Positions 18,009-26,056 of a stretch of 64,000 nt of DNA are shown one piece after another. The notes beneath the pieces are model-generated. The model searched no databases. It had not been told where the DNA came from and worked only from the letters and a program-made list of their open reading frames with translations. A program made the translations under genes and the position numbers. The stretch spans positions 5,314,501 to 5,378,500 of the forward strand of contig NZ_FNSW01000001.1 in NCBI RefSeq assembly GCF_900104695.1, in the 5' to 3' direction. The DNA comes from Paenibacillus sp. GP183. Its GTDB lineage: Bacteria; Bacillota; Bacilli; Paenibacillales; NBRC-103111. Within the stretch, counting starts at the first letter, position 1. Each line of letters starts with the position of its first letter.

Positions 18009-18361
18009 ATCAATTTTTCCGACAGCATCAGGTCATGCCCATCGGGATCCTTGAACGCCGCCAATTTGACAAGTCCTGGAATTGTTCTTATTCCGCCGTT
18101 AAACAAGACACCTTTTTGCTGAAGGGTTTGCATCGCTTGCTCAATGTTTTCAACTTCAAAGGTCGTCGACGTTGTGGAGGGGATAAGCTCTTGCGCTTCG
18201 GAAAAGCCGATAAAGCAATCTTTGGTGTTGGTGGCTAGCCTCGCCTGTCCTTTTCCAGCATCGTGATTAAGAACTTTAAAACCAAGCTTCTCAGTATAAA
18301 ATTCCAAAGTAAGCTCCAAATCATGGACGTTATACCAAACCGTGAGTCCTGAATTATACAT
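18005..18361 (-). CDS. VOC family protein (glyoxalase/bleomycin resistance fold)
   Basis: A 118-residue VOC-fold protein with the usual pattern: VWYNVHDLELTLEFYTEKLG at the N-terminus, an internal beta-alpha-beta repeat, and a closing block FKDPDGHDLMLSE carrying the conserved PDG. Such proteins are metal-dependent isomerases, dioxygenases or drug-binding proteins. The specific ligand is not visible. AGGAGG at 18371-18376 sits 9 nt before the ATG. Upstream in-frame codons lack a binding site and would include the operator. It is the first gene of a two-gene operon with the HxlR regulator, which suggests a detoxification role. Confidence 0.82.
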   Translation of the reverse strand: MYNSGLTVWYNVHDLELTLEFYTEKLGFKVLNHDAGKGQARLATNTKDCFIGFSEAQELIPSTTSTTFEVENIEQAMQTLQQKGVLFNGGIRTIPGLVKLAAFKDPDGHDLMLSEKLI

Positions 18362-18380
18362 ATATAAGCACCTCCTCTTG

Positions 18381-18417
18381 TTATCGATATTATACATAGT
18401 ATATTATCGATAGTCAA
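18381..18417 (-). promoter_or_regulatory. Promoter and HxlR-type operator of the VOC-HxlR operon
   Basis: On the minus strand TTGACT (18417-18412) is spaced by exactly 17 bp from TATAAT (18394-18389). The spacer holds the palindrome TATACATAGTATA (18391-18403), close in form to HxlR-family operators. It is bracketed by two copies of TTATCGATA (18381-18389 and 18404-18412), 23 bp apart. A repressor bound here would cover the whole promoter. Confidence 0.65.
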
Positions 18418-18513
18418 ATTTTAAACACGACTTATTTACCATGTCTCATGAGCCAAGTTGTGTTAAGTTTATACAATAACTTAATCTCAAATAGAGGATA
18501 AGGAGGATTTCAA

Positions 18514-20133
18514 TTGAACAAGGAGCCTGATAAATTCGTTAAGATCCCCGGCAGTGAGCGAACCGCTCTGCCTAACGCCCGTAAAGTGCGCGATGTTGAT
18601 CCCAATGAACAAATTTTGGTAACCGTGCTTGTTCGTCGTCCCTCTGTCACCCCAGACCTGCAAAATATAAACGCCCACGCAATAAATCAAAGAAGTTACA
18701 TGAGCCGGGAAGCATTCAAAGTCGAACATGAAATCGATCCGGAAGACCTTAAAAAATTGAAGGAGTTTGCCCATCAATACGGATTAACCGTGAAAGAAAT
18801 CAATGAGGCGGCCGGAACGGTAGTGCTGATTGGCACAACAGAAGCGTTCAGCAAGGCGTTTAGGGTTGAGCTCTCTCATTATGAGCACCCGAATTTTACT
18901 TATCGTGGACGGACTGGCCATGTACACATACCTGATAGCCTTGTCGGGATCGTCGAGGCCGTTTTAGGACTTGACAATCGACCCCAAACGCTGCCCCATT
19001 TTCGTATTTTGAAGGAATCGGAAGGCTTTGTGAGATCTAACGCGCTTAGAGTCTCATATACACCTCCACAAGTAGCCCAGCTCTATCATTTTCCCACAGT
19101 GATAGATTGCAGTCGTCAATGTATCGGAATCATCGAGTTAGGCGGCGGTTATCGTTCCGATGATCTTATGAGTTACTTCTCCTCCTTGAAGCTCTCTATT
19201 CCTAAAATTACCGATATATCTATCGATGGAGTACAAAACGCGCCCACAGGTGATCCAAACGGCCCCGATGGCGAAGTCGTGCTGGACATTGAGGTGGCTG
19301 CTTCTGTCGCGCCAAATGTGCAGATTGCGGTTTATTTTGCGCCAAATACCGATTCCGGATTTTTGAATGCCATTTCCAAAGCGATCCATGACTCGACGAA
19401 TAAGCCCTCGGTTATCTCTATCAGCTGGGGAAATTCGGAAAGCCAGTGGACGCCTCAAGCCATGCAGGCCATGAACCGAGTGTTTCAAGACGCCGCTGCT
19501 CTGGGTGTGACAATCTGCTGTGCTTCGGGGGATAGAGGTTCGTCTGACGGAATAAACGATCATTTATTGCATGTCGATTTTCCTGCTTCAAGTCCTTATG
19601 TCCTCGGATGCGGCGGTACTCGTTTGGAAGGCTCGGGACAGTCAATCACGAAGGAAGTTGTATGGAATGAAGGGAAAGATAGTGGAACAGGCGGGGGAAT
19701 AAGCGATGTGTTCGATCTTCCAAGCTGGCAGGCAGATGCTCATGTCCCTTCTTCGCCAAACCCGGGAGGTCGAAGGGGTCGCGGTGTGCCGGATGTTGCG
19801 GGAAATGCCGATCCGGTAACCGGCTATGAAGTATTGGCTGACGGTCAAAAATTTATAGTTGGGGGTACAAGCGCTGTGGCGCCTCTATGGGCGGGACTCC
19901 TTGCGATTCTTAACGAAAAGCTGGGACATCCTGTTGGCTTTGTGAACCCCATTCTCTATAGCCTGGCTAATCATGATAGTGCTTTTCATGACATTATCTC
20001 CGGAAACAATGACACCAATCGAGAAACAGGACTTTTTGCGGCACAACCGGGTTGGGATGCGTGTACCGGCTTAGGAAGCCCGAATGGAACAAATTTGTTG
20101 AATGCTCTAAGTAAAAATTTAAGCACCCATTAA
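18514..20133 (+). CDS. S53 family (sedolisin/kumamolisin-like) serine carboxyl peptidase
   Basis: A 539-residue S53 peptidase. Residues 1 to about 180 are a Pro-kumamolisin activation domain. The catalytic domain carries the Glu254-x3-Asp258 pair in DGEVVLDIEVA, an oxyanion-hole Asp in ASGDRGSSDG, and the nucleophile Ser453 in GGTSAVAPLWAG. A calcium site near the end (FHDIISGNND, GWDACTGLGSP) is also typical. These enzymes work at acid pH and mature by cutting off the propeptide. I see no signal peptide, as in some kumamolisins, so the export route is unclear. The start is TTG, with AAGGAGG 7 nt upstream. The alcohol dehydrogenase follows 41 bp later and may share its transcript. Confidence 0.9.
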   Translation: MNKEPDKFVKIPGSERTALPNARKVRDVDPNEQILVTVLVRRPSVTPDLQNINAHAINQRSYMSREAFKVEHEIDPEDLKKLKEFAHQYGLTVKEINEAAGTVVLIGTTEAFSKAFRVELSHYEHPNFTYRGRTGHVHIPDSLVGIVEAVLGLDNRPQTLPHFRILKESEGFVRSNALRVSYTPPQVAQLYHFPTVIDCSRQCIGIIELGGGYRSDDLMSYFSSLKLSIPKITDISIDGVQNAPTGDPNGPDGEVVLDIEVAASVAPNVQIAVYFAPNTDSGFLNAISKAIHDSTNKPSVISISWGNSESQWTPQAMQAMNRVFQDAAALGVTICCASGDRGSSDGINDHLLHVDFPASSPYVLGCGGTRLEGSGQSITKEVVWNEGKDSGTGGGISDVFDLPSWQADAHVPSSPNPGGRRGRGVPDVAGNADPVTGYEVLADGQKFIVGGTSAVAPLWAGLLAILNEKLGHPVGFVNPILYSLANHDSAFHDIISGNNDTNRETGLFAAQPGWDACTGLGSPNGTNLLNALSKNLSTH

Positions 20134-20174
20134 ATGAAATAATTCTCAAAATGGAGATTTGGAGGCATTTCAAT

Positions 20175-21284
20175 ATGTTTAGAGCAAAGGCATATCCAAC
20201 CAATTATATTCAGGAGCCGGGGATTCTGCAGGAAACTGGTGAATGGGTCCGCAAGTTCGGAACTAAGCCGCTTATCATCGCAGGTCGCACTGCTTGGTCA
20301 AAAGCGGGGCCCCAGATTGAGGAAAGCATGAAAAAAGCCGGGTTTGATTATCAATTGGAATTCTTCTCCGGCCATTGCTCGGATGATGAATTCGATCGGC
20401 TGCTCTCCAAAGTCGATAATTTAATTGATATTGTCGTTGGCATAGGCGGAGGTCAATGTCTCGATACAGCCAAGTTCGTTGCAAATCGCTTGAACATACC
20501 TATTGTTACTGTATCGACTTTGGCGTCTACTTGCGCAGCATCAAGCGCGCTATCGGTTGTTTACACTCCTGAACATGTATTTATGCGAGTGGATGAATAT
20601 GACCGCTGCCCCGTGCTTGCTTTGGTCGATCCGGATATTATTCGGGATGCACCGGTACGTTATTTGACTGCTGGCATTGGAGACACAATCGTAAAATGGT
20701 ACGAGGCAATTCCCATCAACACCGGCAAGGTTCAGAATGCAAAAACGATGGCAGGACTCAAAATGGCAGAATTAGCTCGAGATTTATTGATAGAGCACAG
20801 CGAGCAAGCGATACGCGATTGTGAAAAAGGGGAAACTGGCGAATCCTTACGTTTTGTGATCGATGCCATTATTCTTGTGGCAGGATTTGTCGGGGGATTT
20901 GGCAGGCACACCTGCAGCTCATCCGGCGCACATTCCGTTCATTACGGCATGACGATTATCCCGGATATGAAAGGGGCCTATCATGGAGAGTTGGTTGCCT
21001 TCGGACTATTGTGCCAGTTCCAGATGGAAGGAAAACAAATGCAGGAAATTTTGGATATGATCCATTTTTATCGAAAAATTGGATTACCTATTAGCTTGTT
21101 TGATCTAGGAATGATGGAGATTCGCGAAGAAGAATTGCGTATAGCTGCTAAGAAAGCGTGCGCTCCAGAGGAAATGATTCATATGCTGCCTTTCCCGATT
21201 CTTGAAGAGAAGGTGTATGAAGCTATTCATGAAGCACACCGTTTGGGAGAAAACGTCAAGAAAAATAGCGCTTTTGTTTTATGA
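20175..21284 (+). CDS. Iron-containing alcohol dehydrogenase family (GldA-like)
   Basis: A 369-residue enzyme of the glycerol dehydrogenase branch. The NAD-binding motif is GIGGGQCLDTAKFVAN at about residues 93-108. The metal ligands expected in the family are visible as Asp in GIGDTIVKWYE, His in SSGAHSVHYG and His in KGAYHGELVAFG. The branch includes GldA (glycerol to dihydroxyacetone) and YbdH/HcxA-type hydroxyacid dehydrogenases; I cannot choose between them. It acts in the cytoplasm with Zn or Fe. GGAGG lies 9 nt before ATG 20175. An earlier in-frame start at 20151 would place that binding site inside the gene. Confidence 0.82.
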   Translation: MFRAKAYPTNYIQEPGILQETGEWVRKFGTKPLIIAGRTAWSKAGPQIEESMKKAGFDYQLEFFSGHCSDDEFDRLLSKVDNLIDIVVGIGGGQCLDTAKFVANRLNIPIVTVSTLASTCAASSALSVVYTPEHVFMRVDEYDRCPVLALVDPDIIRDAPVRYLTAGIGDTIVKWYEAIPINTGKVQNAKTMAGLKMAELARDLLIEHSEQAIRDCEKGETGESLRFVIDAIILVAGFVGGFGRHTCSSSGAHSVHYGMTIIPDMKGAYHGELVAFGLLCQFQMEGKQMQEILDMIHFYRKIGLPISLFDLGMMEIREEELRIAAKKACAPEEMIHMLPFPILEEKVYEAIHEAHRLGENVKKNSAFVL

Positions 21285-21290
21285 TGAGTA

Positions 21291-21322
21291 AAGCCGACAC
21301 GGTCTAAGACCGGTGTCGGCTT
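21291..21322. terminator. Bidirectional terminator
   Basis: AAGCCGACAC pairs with GTGTCGGCTT, extended by GGTC/GACC over a short loop. It lies between the convergent dehydrogenase and permease genes. Confidence 0.8.
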
Positions 21323-21336
21323 GTTAATTTTTGGAA

Positions 21337-22182
21337 TTATTTCACAGCTCCGGCTGTCATGCCGCTAGCGATTTGACGTTGGAATACGATGTACACGATG
21401 AGTACCGGGACGATCGTGAACAGGAGAGCTGCGAACAGTGGACCCCATTCGGTTCTGTACTGCATCTCGGTCTGCAGAACGGCGATGCCTACAGGAAGCG
21501 TGTAATGTCCAGGGTCGGTCGTCAACGTAATACCAATGATGTACTCGTTCCAGATGTTCAAGACGTTAATGATCGCTATGGTGACAAGACCGGGTTGGGA
21601 TAACGGAAGCATCACTCGGAAGAACGTGCCGAAGTGCGAGGCGCCGTCCATGACGGCCGCTTCCTCCAGCTCTTTGGGCAGGGATTTGAAGAAGCCGATT
21701 AGCACGAATATACCGAATGCAAGCACACTAGACGCATAAACCAAGACAAGGCCCAATGCCGTATTGACCAGGTGCAAGCTGTTCATAAGGAAGAACAAGG
21801 GAATGAGAGCCAGATTAAAAGGCACCATCATGGAGGCGATATAGAGCAGGTATAATGTTTTATTGCCCCTAAACTGGTAGCGCGCGAGCACATAAGCGGT
21901 CATCGCAGACATAACGAGACCGAGTACCGTACCGCCTGTTGTGATGATAAGAGAGTTAGCGAAATAGCTGCTGAAATGAAATTTATTCCATACATACGAG
22001 AAGTTTGACCAAAGCAGCGGGAACTGCGGCAGTGCCCACGGCATTTTGCTGAAAAATTGACTGTTATTCTTAAGAGCGTCCAGCAGCGTCCAAAGCAGCG
22101 GGTAAAGGACAGAAACGCTCCATATGAGCAGTATCAAATAATAAATTCCCTTTAAGATGGGATTGCGAATGCCGAACTTCAT
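21337..22182 (-). CDS. Carbohydrate ABC transporter permease (MalG-like)
   Basis: A 281-residue CUT1-family permease. The N-terminal helix ILKGIYYLILLIWSVSVLYP is followed by five more membrane segments. The EAA loop is EAAVMDGASHFGTFFRVMLP at about residues 177-196, and the C-terminus IVFQRQIASGMTAGAVK is the family ending. It is the last gene of a minus-strand transporter group. ATG 22182 is chosen because GGAGGAGGGG lies just upstream. A longer in-frame reading to 22314 would overlap the other permease and has a Cys/Ser-rich sequence that does not look like a permease. Confidence 0.9.
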   Translation of the reverse strand: MKFGIRNPILKGIYYLILLIWSVSVLYPLLWTLLDALKNNSQFFSKMPWALPQFPLLWSNFSYVWNKFHFSSYFANSLIITTGGTVLGLVMSAMTAYVLARYQFRGNKTLYLLYIASMMVPFNLALIPLFFLMNSLHLVNTALGLVLVYASSVLAFGIFVLIGFFKSLPKELEEAAVMDGASHFGTFFRVMLPLSQPGLVTIAIINVLNIWNEYIIGITLTTDPGHYTLPVGIAVLQTEMQYRTEWGPLFAALLFTIVPVLIVYIVFQRQIASGMTAGAVK

Positions 22183-22216
22183 AGGACCCCTCCTCCATGT
22201 AATACTCTCTCTATTC

Positions 22217-23119
22217 CTAGCTGACCTCGATGGTTTCATGCCGGAGCAGCCACTGCAGGATTCCCGTCGTGATGAGCGACAGTATGAGAATGAGCACTCC
22301 GATAGCGGCACCATAACCGAAGTGGTATTGGCGGAAAGCCATTTGGTACAAATACGAACCCATAACCTGTGTGGAGTTGTCTGGACCGCCTTCAGTCATG
22401 ATCCATACGATTATGAAGGAACCGTTCAGAGTGGTCATCATAATGTTCAGGATCGATACTTTCAGCTGCTCCCTCACGAGCGGAACCGTAATGCTGCGAA
22501 ATTGCAACCATTGATTCGCGCCTTCCATACTCGCGGCCTCATAGTAGGACTCAGGAATGTTTTGTATGGCGGCGATTAATAAAATCATATAGAAACCGAT
22601 ACCTGCCCAAATCGCCGGAGGCAGAAGCATCCAGATCGTATGCTTAGGGAAGCCCAGCCACGTGATGTCGACATGACTATTCGTAAAAAGTGACAAAAAA
22701 GCGTTGAGAAAGCCGATCTGCGGATTGTAAATAAATGCCCATAAAACTCCTATGACGACAATGGAAATGACGTTCGGAATAAAGAAAATGGAACGAAAAA
22801 AGCCTGCCGCTTTGAAGCGAAATCTAGTTAGCGCTACCGCAAAAAATGTGGCAAGCAGCATAATCCCGATAATCTTGCCGATGACGAGAAAATAATCGTT
22901 GCCTATAGCTTGATAGATGATCGGATCATGAAACAGCTGTTTGAAGTTGTCCAGCCCGATAAATTTCTTGTGCTGCGACATGCCGGACCAATTAAACAAG
23001 GAATTATACAACGCCAGTATGACAGGATATACCGTAAACAAGCAAAAGAATGCGAATGTAGGGATGATAAACGCTGCGATAAACACATTGCGATTCCATC
23101 TGGCCGTACCAAAGCCCAT
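22217..23119 (-). CDS. Carbohydrate ABC transporter permease (MalF/UgpA-like)
   Basis: A 300-residue CUT1 permease with helix 1 at VFIAAFIIPTFAFFCLFTVY, five further membrane helices, and the EAA loop EAASMEGANQWLQFRSITVP at about residues 190-209. It forms a heterodimer with the product of the next gene, 34 bp away. No ATPase gene lies in the cluster, so an MsmX-like shared ATPase is expected. The ribosome binding site is GGTGAGAAGG close to the ATG. A strong hairpin separates it from the solute-binding protein gene, which fits higher expression of the binding protein. Confidence 0.9.
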   Translation of the reverse strand: MGFGTARWNRNVFIAAFIIPTFAFFCLFTVYPVILALYNSLFNWSGMSQHKKFIGLDNFKQLFHDPIIYQAIGNDYFLVIGKIIGIMLLATFFAVALTRFRFKAAGFFRSIFFIPNVISIVVIGVLWAFIYNPQIGFLNAFLSLFTNSHVDITWLGFPKHTIWMLLPPAIWAGIGFYMILLIAAIQNIPESYYEAASMEGANQWLQFRSITVPLVREQLKVSILNIMMTTLNGSFIIVWIMTEGGPDNSTQVMGSYLYQMAFRQYHFGYGAAIGVLILILSLITTGILQWLLRHETIEVS

Positions 23120-23150
23120 TCCTTCTCACCGTCCTTCTTCGTAAAATCAC

Positions 23151-23185
23151 AGAGGAAATTTAAAAAATGGCTTTAAATTTCCTCT
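23151..23185 (-). repeat. Intercistronic hairpin between solute-binding protein and permease
   Basis: AGAGGAAATTTAAA (23151-23164) and TTTAAATTTCCTCT (23172-23185) form a perfect 14-bp stem with a 7-nt loop. There is no T-run after it, so it may protect the upstream mRNA from 3' decay or partly terminate, giving more binding protein than permease. Confidence 0.6.
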
Positions 23186-23200
23186 GCGCTTCACATCACA

Positions 23201-23236
23201 TTACTTTTGAACCTTTTTTTACTTTTGAACCTTTTT
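23201..23236. repeat. 18-bp tandem duplication spanning a stop codon
   Basis: TTACTTTTGAACCTTTTT occurs twice with no gap (23201-23218 and 23219-23236). On the minus strand each copy encodes K-K-V-Q-K-stop, so the end of the solute-binding protein gene has been copied just past its own stop codon. Confidence 0.85.
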
Positions 23237-24592
23237 CACCACTTCGACAACCCGTTTTACCCACTCTTCCGGAGTAATCGTGCTGATCGTCAGCGCATCC
23301 GTGGCATCTTGCATCGCTTTATCTACGTCGGCATTGAGCGTAATATTCGGAATTACGACCGTGCTCGAATTCGTCAAGTATGAGGCTGCTTCTTTAACGA
23401 AGCTAGGCGCCTTGGAGGAGCTGATATCTCCCTTGATATTGGATGGAGCTCCGCTCAGCTCGGCCCATTGGGAAGCTTGCGATTTAGAGAAAATGAATTG
23501 CAGGAACGCTTTCGCGGCATCTTTATTCTTGCCATTCTTCGCAATTGCGACGGTCGATGTCGACGTATTGGCCACGACCTTGCCGCCCTTATCTTGCGTA
23601 ACGGACGGAATGAAGCCGAATTCGAACGAAGCAGGTACATCCTTCGACATTTCGTTAGGCAGCCAAAGACCGTTCGGAATAAAGGCGTCTTTGTGCTGCA
23701 GGAACAGCATTTGCGAATCCGTATGATTGATTTGGATGGATGCTTTGTCGATGAAACCTTTGTCACGAAGCTGCACGATTTTATTTAACCCAGCAAGAAC
23801 GGCAGGGTTTTGGAACGCTTCCAGCTTCGAATCGGCCATATCCTGTAAAATTTTGAAGTCGTTGTTGTTTGCCGAAACGATTGCAGGAAATAGGAAAGCA
23901 CCGTTGATGTAATACGGATATTTTCCGGTATGAATGAATGGAGTAATACCGGCAGTTTTCAGTTTATCGCTGGCGTCAAGGAAGGAAGGGAAATCTTTGG
24001 GAGGCTCCACATTCTTTTCCTTCAGGAACGCTTTGTCATAAAACATGCCCCATGAATTCAGGACGAGAGGAATGTTGTAGATTTTACCGTCATACAGCGG
24101 AGGCTGTTGTGCCAGGAGGTCTGTAATTTTGTCCCCGTCGATATTTTTGGCGTCTTTCAACCAAGCGGTCAGATCCTCGAGCTGGCCGTCTGTCACCATC
24201 TGGCGGTCGTTCAGGTTCGGACCGTCGATGTAGACGAAGTCAGGCGGGTTTCCGCCGATCCAGCGGGGTTTGTTTTGGTCGTTAATTTTGGGACCTGCGG
24301 ATTCTTTCACTTTCAAATCAGGGTTTGCCGTCTGGAAATCGGCGATAACCTTCTTCCACCACTTGTCTCCGTATCCGCCGACGAAGTACTGGATTTCGAA
24401 GTCTCCAGTCAGTTTTTTGGCAGAGGTCGATGCTGTCGCTGTGCTGGAGCTCGAAGGCGTTGCACTCGCTTGTTTCGTCGGGCTGCTAGTGGATGTGTTC
24501 GTCGTCGCAGTTCCGCCGGCACAGGCGGCAAGCGTGAGAACGAGCGAGGAGGCCATACCCACGGTCGCGATTCGTTTGGTGAATAGTTTCAT
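23219..24592 (-). CDS. Sugar ABC transporter solute-binding lipoprotein (SBP_bac_1)
   Basis: A 457-residue extracellular solute-binding protein. The signal peptide has the lipobox LAAC at about residues 22-25, followed by a long Thr/Ser/Ala linker. The binding domain has SBP_bac_1 features such as FEIQYFVGGYGDKWWKKVIA and PPDFVYIDGPNLNDRQ. It delivers sugar to the permeases encoded downstream. ATG 24592 (MKLFTKRIATVG) has AGGAGGGG about 7 nt ahead; a longer reading from 24658 would place this site inside the gene. Its last codons are duplicated behind the stop. The sugar is not deducible. The upstream sensing module probably responds to the same ligand. Confidence 0.9.
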   Translation of the reverse strand: MKLFTKRIATVGMASSLVLTLAACAGGTATTNTSTSSPTKQASATPSSSSTATASTSAKKLTGDFEIQYFVGGYGDKWWKKVIADFQTANPDLKVKESAGPKINDQNKPRWIGGNPPDFVYIDGPNLNDRQMVTDGQLEDLTAWLKDAKNIDGDKITDLLAQQPPLYDGKIYNIPLVLNSWGMFYDKAFLKEKNVEPPKDFPSFLDASDKLKTAGITPFIHTGKYPYYINGAFLFPAIVSANNNDFKILQDMADSKLEAFQNPAVLAGLNKIVQLRDKGFIDKASIQINHTDSQMLFLQHKDAFIPNGLWLPNEMSKDVPASFEFGFIPSVTQDKGGKVVANTSTSTVAIAKNGKNKDAAKAFLQFIFSKSQASQWAELSGAPSNIKGDISSSKAPSFVKEAASYLTNSSTVVIPNITLNADVDKAMQDATDALTISTITPEEWVKRVVEVVKKVQK

Positions 24593-24728
24593 TTCCTTAC
24601 CCCTCCTAAATAGTTTTTGGTTAACGGCCCAGGGACGATTGTCTACCCCGAGGCTCATCTACATATTAGGGGGAAATGGCTTTAGTCTACATAGAAATTC
24701 TTCCAATAATTCTTGATTTATCTCCAAT

Positions 24729-26027
24729 TCATTTCTGACTGCTTCTCGTTTCGGCAAATTGCTGCAATTGGTCAAGGGCTGCCTTTGGCGACAAATGGTC
24801 GTACAGCACGGCTTGTCCCATCGTACGGGAAGCATCCATCACCGCGCTCCACACCGGATTATCAATCGGGTAAAACTTGGCATTGCGCAGGTTATCCAGA
24901 TTGTCTTTGATTACCGAGTCAGACGAGAGCTTGTCTCCGACCGGTTTCGTAACGGGCAGAAATCCTTCACGAAGCGTCATCTGCTCGTAATTCGCGTCAT
25001 CGTACAAGAAATCGAGAAATCGGGCTATCGCTTCTTTATCCGTATGATCCGTCTTGAACGCAACGAGCACGTCCTGAACGCCGAACGATATCGGAGGCTG
25101 ACCGTCCTTCACCGGAATCGGTCCTACGCCCCATTTGAGCCCTGGAAATTCCTTCGGTACGACGGATGTGAAGTAATTGCCAGAAATCATCATTCCGAGC
25201 TTGCCGTCACCAAGGATGCGTTGTTTCTCGTCGCGTGTCGTCACGGTCGGCTCCGGATCCGTCAATCCCCGATCGAACAAATCCTTCAGGTAAGTAAGCC
25301 CTTGCACATTCTCAGGAGAGTTGATCACCCACTTGCCATTCTTGATCCAGCCTCCGCCTGAGCCGAAGAAAAAGTAGGACAAGTAGGCTTGTATTTCATT
25401 ATCGGATAGATCGACGCCGAATCCGTGCGCCTTGCTGCTGAGCTTGATTACAGAGGCTGCTGCTTCAAGCTCGGACCAAGTTTTGGGAGGCTTCGTCAAG
25501 CCGGCGTTATTGAACAGATCTTTGTTGTAATATAAGTTCCGAATAGAGGAGAAATAAGGGATAGCGAACTGTCGGCCCTCCAATTGATCCATATGCATAA
25601 AATTCGCGTAAAATTTGCTTTTCAGCTGATCCGAAAGAACCGTATTGAAATCGAGCAGCAGTCCGTCTTTGGCAAAATGGGCATATATATTTGTATTCAG
25701 CAGGTCGGGCGGTTGATTTTTACTGATCATAGCCGTGTAGACGCCATCGAGAATGTCCCAGTTTGCAACCTGCAGCTCGACGTGGATAAGCGGATTATTG
25801 GCCTCGAATTGTCTGATCAAGTTTTCGAGCATCGGTTTTGTTGCCGTACTGTATTCAGAAGCGACGAACTTAATCAATGCCTTCTTGCTCGGCGTCTGAG
25901 CTTGTTCCGGCATGCCCGTTTGACTGCAGGCCGTACACATCGCACAGGTTAATATCACGACGGTTAGAGTCTTCGTCCAACGGGCGCCATGTCCGGTATT
26001 GGAAGTAAACCTCAATGAAATATTCAT
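24729..26027 (-). CDS. Second extracellular solute-binding lipoprotein (SBP_bac_1)
   Basis: A 432-residue binding protein. The signal sequence TLTVVILTCAMCTACSQTG has a lipobox-like CTAC, with the anchoring cysteine at about residue 34. The body has SBP_bac_1 hallmarks (LIRQFEANNPLIHVELQVAN; KQRILGDGKLGMMISGNYF). It is not closely similar by eye to the binding protein at 23219. It begins 29 bp after the RbsB-like gene and so belongs to the sensor operon rather than the permease group, from which a 136-bp gap separates it. It may be an alternative receptor or a signalling partner. ATG 26027 has AAAGGA 8 nt upstream. The earlier ATG 26036 has poorer spacing. Confidence 0.85.
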   Translation of the reverse strand: MNISLRFTSNTGHGARWTKTLTVVILTCAMCTACSQTGMPEQAQTPSKKALIKFVASEYSTATKPMLENLIRQFEANNPLIHVELQVANWDILDGVYTAMISKNQPPDLLNTNIYAHFAKDGLLLDFNTVLSDQLKSKFYANFMHMDQLEGRQFAIPYFSSIRNLYYNKDLFNNAGLTKPPKTWSELEAAASVIKLSSKAHGFGVDLSDNEIQAYLSYFFFGSGGGWIKNGKWVINSPENVQGLTYLKDLFDRGLTDPEPTVTTRDEKQRILGDGKLGMMISGNYFTSVVPKEFPGLKWGVGPIPVKDGQPPISFGVQDVLVAFKTDHTDKEAIARFLDFLYDDANYEQMTLREGFLPVTKPVGDKLSSDSVIKDNLDNLRNAKFYPIDNPVWSAVMDASRTMGQAVLYDHLSPKAALDQLQQFAETRSSQK

Positions 26028-26056
26028 CCTGTTCATCCTTTTCTATGGGTTTTTCG

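Noticed and set aside
24759-25361. 200-codon open frame on the plus strand
   Set aside because: Antisense to the second solute-binding protein; Arg/His-rich translation and no ribosome binding site.
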